NCBI GenBank assembly: GCA_016719885.1
Contig: JADJYF010000022.1
Location: 1-64,000, forward strand
From: Pseudomonadota bacterium
Lineage (GTDB): Bacteria > Pseudomonadota > Gammaproteobacteria > Ga0077536
DNA length: 64,000 nt
Direction: 5' to 3'
Below are positions 62,055-64,000 of this stretch, one piece after another (position 1 is the stretch's first letter; each line of letters opens with the position of its first letter). Under the pieces are notes generated by a model. It was not told the DNA's origin. It worked only from the letters and a program-made list of their open reading frames with translations, and searched no databases. A program made the position numbers and the translations under genes.

Positions 62055-62150
62055 TGTGGGTCAGACTTCAGTCTGACATCGATCTGATTGCGAAAGCGTC
62101 CGGGAGCGCCATTCATCGACGGGGAATGTCAGGCTGAAGCCTGACCCACA
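62055..62150. repeat. Inverted pair of family-B REP-like palindromes with different arms
   Basis: The plus copy (62055-62078) has arm GTCAGACT and the minus copy (62127-62150) has arm GTCAGGCT, each perfectly self-complementary. They sit 48 bases apart just after the MaoC-like gene. The rest of this 259-base gap holds only a short hairpin, CCTGTG/CACAGG (62270-62288), before the next start. Confidence 0.9.
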
Positions 62151-62296
62151 GAGGTGCCACGATTGCGACCTGGATCGCAGTCGTGGCGAACGTTCCAACC
62201 CAAGCCGCGCACCCCGTCGCAAAATCGCCCGCCCGGCCCCAAAGTATTGGCGGGCGACGGCCGCTACACCCTGTGTTCCGTTCACAGGATGCCGCC

Positions 62297-63082
62297 ATGG
62301 CCACGCCCGCCGCCAAGATTCCCTTGCAGACCCAGGCCACCGAGCCGACTTACGTGTTCGGCGCCGACATGAGCGGCGATTTCTCGCAAGGATCGGCGGC
62401 GGTGGCGGCACGCCTGTTCGGCGCCGACACCGATGTCGGCGTCGGTGCCAGCGGCAATGCCTACGCCATCCCTTATCGCAATAGCGACGGCGAGATGCTG
62501 AGTTTCGGCGCGCTCGGTCCGCACATCGCGAGCTTCCTTTCCTATGCCCGCGCCCATCCCGAAGAGAGCTTCATGGTGGCGCGTTTCGGCTGCGAGCCGG
62601 GCGCCAGCGACGATGCGACCATGGTGCGCCACTTCAGCCACTTGCCGCCCAATTGCCAGTTGCCGGGCGTGTGGATGCGCCACATCGATCCGAAGATGGG
62701 CGTGCGCCTGATGGTGTTCGATCCCTTCGCGCGTTTCAAAGATCCCTATTGGCAGGACAAGCTCAAACGTTACCTGTCCTTGAATGCCGCCACTTGCAAC
62801 GGTGCGCGGGTGGAACTGGTGAGCGTGGGCGCGGCGCGCGCCATCGTCGCCAATGACATGGCGGCCAAGAGTCTCGGACTCAAGCACCGCGTGTTCGGCG
62901 CCAACGAGGGCTTGTTCGGCGCGGACGCGGCGTCCGCCGCCGAAATGAAGGCGATGTGGTACTCGACGCACTTCCTGTCGCTGTGCGATTTTCGCCAGAC
63001 CGTGCAGCCGCAACAGTTCCGCGTCACCGCCGAAGCGATACGCGCGGGGCTGACGGTCGACCAGTTGGAAGTGGAAGCCTGA
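62297..63082 (+). CDS. Macro-like A1S_2505-type protein
   Basis: The 261-residue protein starts its conserved part at YVFGADMSGDFSQGSAAVAARLFGADTDVGVGASGNAYAIPYRN and continues LSFGALGPHIASFLSYARAHPEESFMVARFGCEPG. This closely follows the phage- and bacteria-borne family typified by A1S_2505, with a Rossmann-like, macro-domain-like core whose VFG-x-N motif and GNAYAIP strand would bind a nucleotide. A second VFGANEGLFG near residue 208 hints at an internal partial duplication. There is no signal peptide. The frame is open upstream to 62183, but the first 38 codons have no homology, so ATG 62297 is preferred. Function is unknown. Confidence 0.55.
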   Translation: MATPAAKIPLQTQATEPTYVFGADMSGDFSQGSAAVAARLFGADTDVGVGASGNAYAIPYRNSDGEMLSFGALGPHIASFLSYARAHPEESFMVARFGCEPGASDDATMVRHFSHLPPNCQLPGVWMRHIDPKMGVRLMVFDPFARFKDPYWQDKLKRYLSLNAATCNGARVELVSVGAARAIVANDMAAKSLGLKHRVFGANEGLFGADAASAAEMKAMWYSTHFLSLCDFRQTVQPQQFRVTAEAIRAGLTVDQLEVEA

Positions 63083-63106
63083 CAGCGCGAGGTAATTCCA
63101 GGCCTC

Positions 63107-63201
63107 CGTAGGTGCGAATTCATTCGCACATTCCAATGTCAGACTGAAGTCTGACCCACAAAAAACTGCACTTCCGACCGTGGGTCAGACTTCAGTCTGA
63201 C
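63107..63201. repeat. Cluster of three REP-like palindromes
   Basis: Family-A plus copy 63107-63130, family-B minus copy 63137-63160 and family-B plus copy 63180-63201 are packed between the macro-like gene and an attC-like structure. This is the only triple cluster in the window, and it falls exactly at the boundary between GC-rich and AT-richer DNA. Confidence 0.9.
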
Positions 63202-63270
63202 GCTCTACGCGCCGTTGAGCGGCGCCGGAGCGCGTAGCGCAGAGTCGTCCGCTCCAACGGCTGGTTAGGT
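63202..63270 (-). other. Integron attC-like recombination site
   Basis: Read on the minus strand: ACCTAAC (63270-63264, fits RYYYAAC), three bases, CCGTTGGAGCGG (63260-63249), a 26-base central part, CCGCTCAACGG (63222-63212), three bases, then GTAGAGC (63208-63202, GTTRRRY with one mismatch). The inner boxes pair perfectly except for one extra G, the extrahelical base expected of attC, and the two 3-base spacers match the unpaired central spacer. The TAA stop of the right-hand gene lies inside ACCTAAC, as in gene cassettes. The distal R' box is imperfect, so the site may be decayed or a junction with chromosomal DNA. Confidence 0.6.
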
Positions 63271-64000
63271 CTCACGCCCCGTGCTCGCACTTCGAAGTGG
63301 AGCGCGAGTACGCAACCACATTCTTTCCACTTGTTCGGTCATGTTCTTCGGAATTAGCTCGATGGAGGGGTTCGCGTTCGCATAGACACGAAATAGCTCG
63401 TCGGCAAACGCCTGGCCAATTTCTTGGACTTCTGAGAAGTCGAGAATCACCGATCGAAACCGATCGAATCTAGCAATGAGCCGCTTTGCTTGGGATCTTG
63501 AGACTAGCTGCTCTTCTCCATATTTGGCCAATCTCATCGGAACGATTGTCTTGGAGAAGTCGTATTCGTCGGGGGCATGAGTGAACTGATCGTAGATTTC
63601 AGATACCGTCCGAGTGCTTCCCAACGAAATGTACATAAACACGGCGGTGCCGTTCTCAAAGAGATTCTTCTTTTCCTCTAACCAATCGTGCGTGCGAGCG
63701 CTATCGTGATTGAACTGAAGTCCGTTGGCTTCGATTTCAAATCCATCGAACATTTTCGACGTGAAGAAAACTCTCTCGCCACTATGCTTGGTTGGATCCG
63801 TCGTAAGCTTTCCTTTAGCCAGTTCAAACAATGCCTGTCTCATATCGGGCAATCCGAGGGCTTCGGTGATCTTCGCGAAAATCCCGACCCCGTCGTCAGA
63901 GATGATTATCGTTAGGGCCTCTTCGTCCTGCGAGACCCAAGCGAAGACTGATTTCCCACCAGAGTGGTCTATCGCATTGTTCACCATTTCTGTGAAGCCG
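63265..64000 (-). CDS. HATPase-domain protein with C-terminal STAS-like DUF4325 domain (cut by window edge)
   Basis: The visible ~245 residues begin inside a GHKL ATPase: EMVNNAIDHSGG is the N-box that binds Mg-ATP and DDGVGIF is the G1 box. A middle part (GERVFFTSKMFDGFEIEANGLQF, GTAVFMYISLG) completes the ATP domain. The last ~90 residues (LVSRSQAKRLIARFDRFRSVILDFSEVQEIGQAFADELFRVYANANPSIELIP) fit the STAS-like DUF4325 fold. The order resembles anti-sigma-factor kinase and antagonist parts joined in one chain. Two counted lines give 30/60 and 28/60 G+C, against 42/60 in a line near 60961, so it was probably acquired. Its TAA stop is part of an attC-like site. The N-terminus is off the window. 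Confidence 0.8.
   Translation of the reverse strand, partial: GFTEMVNNAIDHSGGKSVFAWVSQDEEALTIIISDDGVGIFAKITEALGLPDMRQALFELAKGKLTTDPTKHSGERVFFTSKMFDGFEIEANGLQFNHDSARTHDWLEEKKNLFENGTAVFMYISLGSTRTVSEIYDQFTHAPDEYDFSKTIVPMRLAKYGEEQLVSRSQAKRLIARFDRFRSVILDFSEVQEIGQAFADELFRVYANANPSIELIPKNMTEQVERMWLRTRAPLRSASTGRET

Overview
The window is high-GC DNA (a hand-counted line near 60,961 is 42/60 G+C) with tightly packed, often 4-base-overlapping genes. It carries a heavy load of short palindromic REP-like repeats whose layout resembles the REP elements of Pseudomonas, Xanthomonas and their relatives. With RND efflux, RTX proteins and a Tat/cytochrome c pair, this points to a metabolically versatile, free-living gammaproteobacterium. 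That placement is inference; no rRNA, tRNA or marker gene is present. The right-hand ~740 bases are clearly AT-richer (about 47-50% G+C in two counted lines) and look foreign.

Layout. 1-3.7 kb: an amidase cut by the window edge, a molybdopterin oxidoreductase broken by several frameshifts, and a membrane diguanylate cyclase running into it. 3.8-5.3 kb: an O-methyltransferase-like gene and a SnoaL-like gene, then an odd poly-G tract. 5.5-9.3 kb (minus): acyl-CoA dehydrogenase, class III aminotransferase/phospho-lyase, VOC protein and SDR, facing a divergent phosphotransferase kinase (9.4 kb). The kinase and lyase may act on one amino-alcohol or hydroxylysine-like substrate. 10.4-12.8 kb: an FGE-fold secreted protein and an RTX protein. 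12.9-15.4 kb (minus): a ketopantoate-reductase-like gene and an oxalate-CoA-ligase-like gene. 15.6-21.7 kb: a Cus-type Cu/Ag efflux operon led by a small Met/His/Cys-rich exported protein. 21.7-27.6 kb: secreted phosphoesterase, CocE-type hydrolase, EamA transporter and a serine hydrolase. 27.7-32.8 kb: a 1,707-residue subtilase/P-domain/RTX/serralysin-tail protein. 32.9-34.5 kb: TsdA-like dihaem cytochrome and a Tat-exported DsrE-like protein.

The centrepiece is 34.6-44.9 kb on the minus strand. It is an apparently complete N-methylglutamate pathway for methylamine use, in the order XRE-cupin regulator, mgsA-mgsB-mgsC, gmaS, mgdA-mgdB-mgdC-mgdD. GmaS makes gamma-glutamylmethylamide, MgsABC makes N-methylglutamate, and MgdABCD oxidises it back to glutamate while passing the methyl carbon to folate.

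45.1-63.1 kb holds an ArsR regulator, a DUF2339 membrane protein, a YbaK-like deacylase, an amidohydrolase/SCP2-thiolase/DUF35 set, a small Rap1a-like exported protein, a maleylacetate-reductase-like dehydrogenase divergent from a HAPMO-like Baeyer-Villiger monooxygenase, SDR, serine hydrolase, a Cys-rich four-repeat protein, a TIGR03790-like protein, an acyl-CoA synthetase/MaoC pair and a macro-like protein. At 63.1-64.0 kb a cluster of three REPs abuts an integron attC-like structure, whose R'' box contains the stop codon of an AT-rich HATPase/STAS-like gene cut by the window edge. This may be a lone gene cassette and is the most unusual feature seen.
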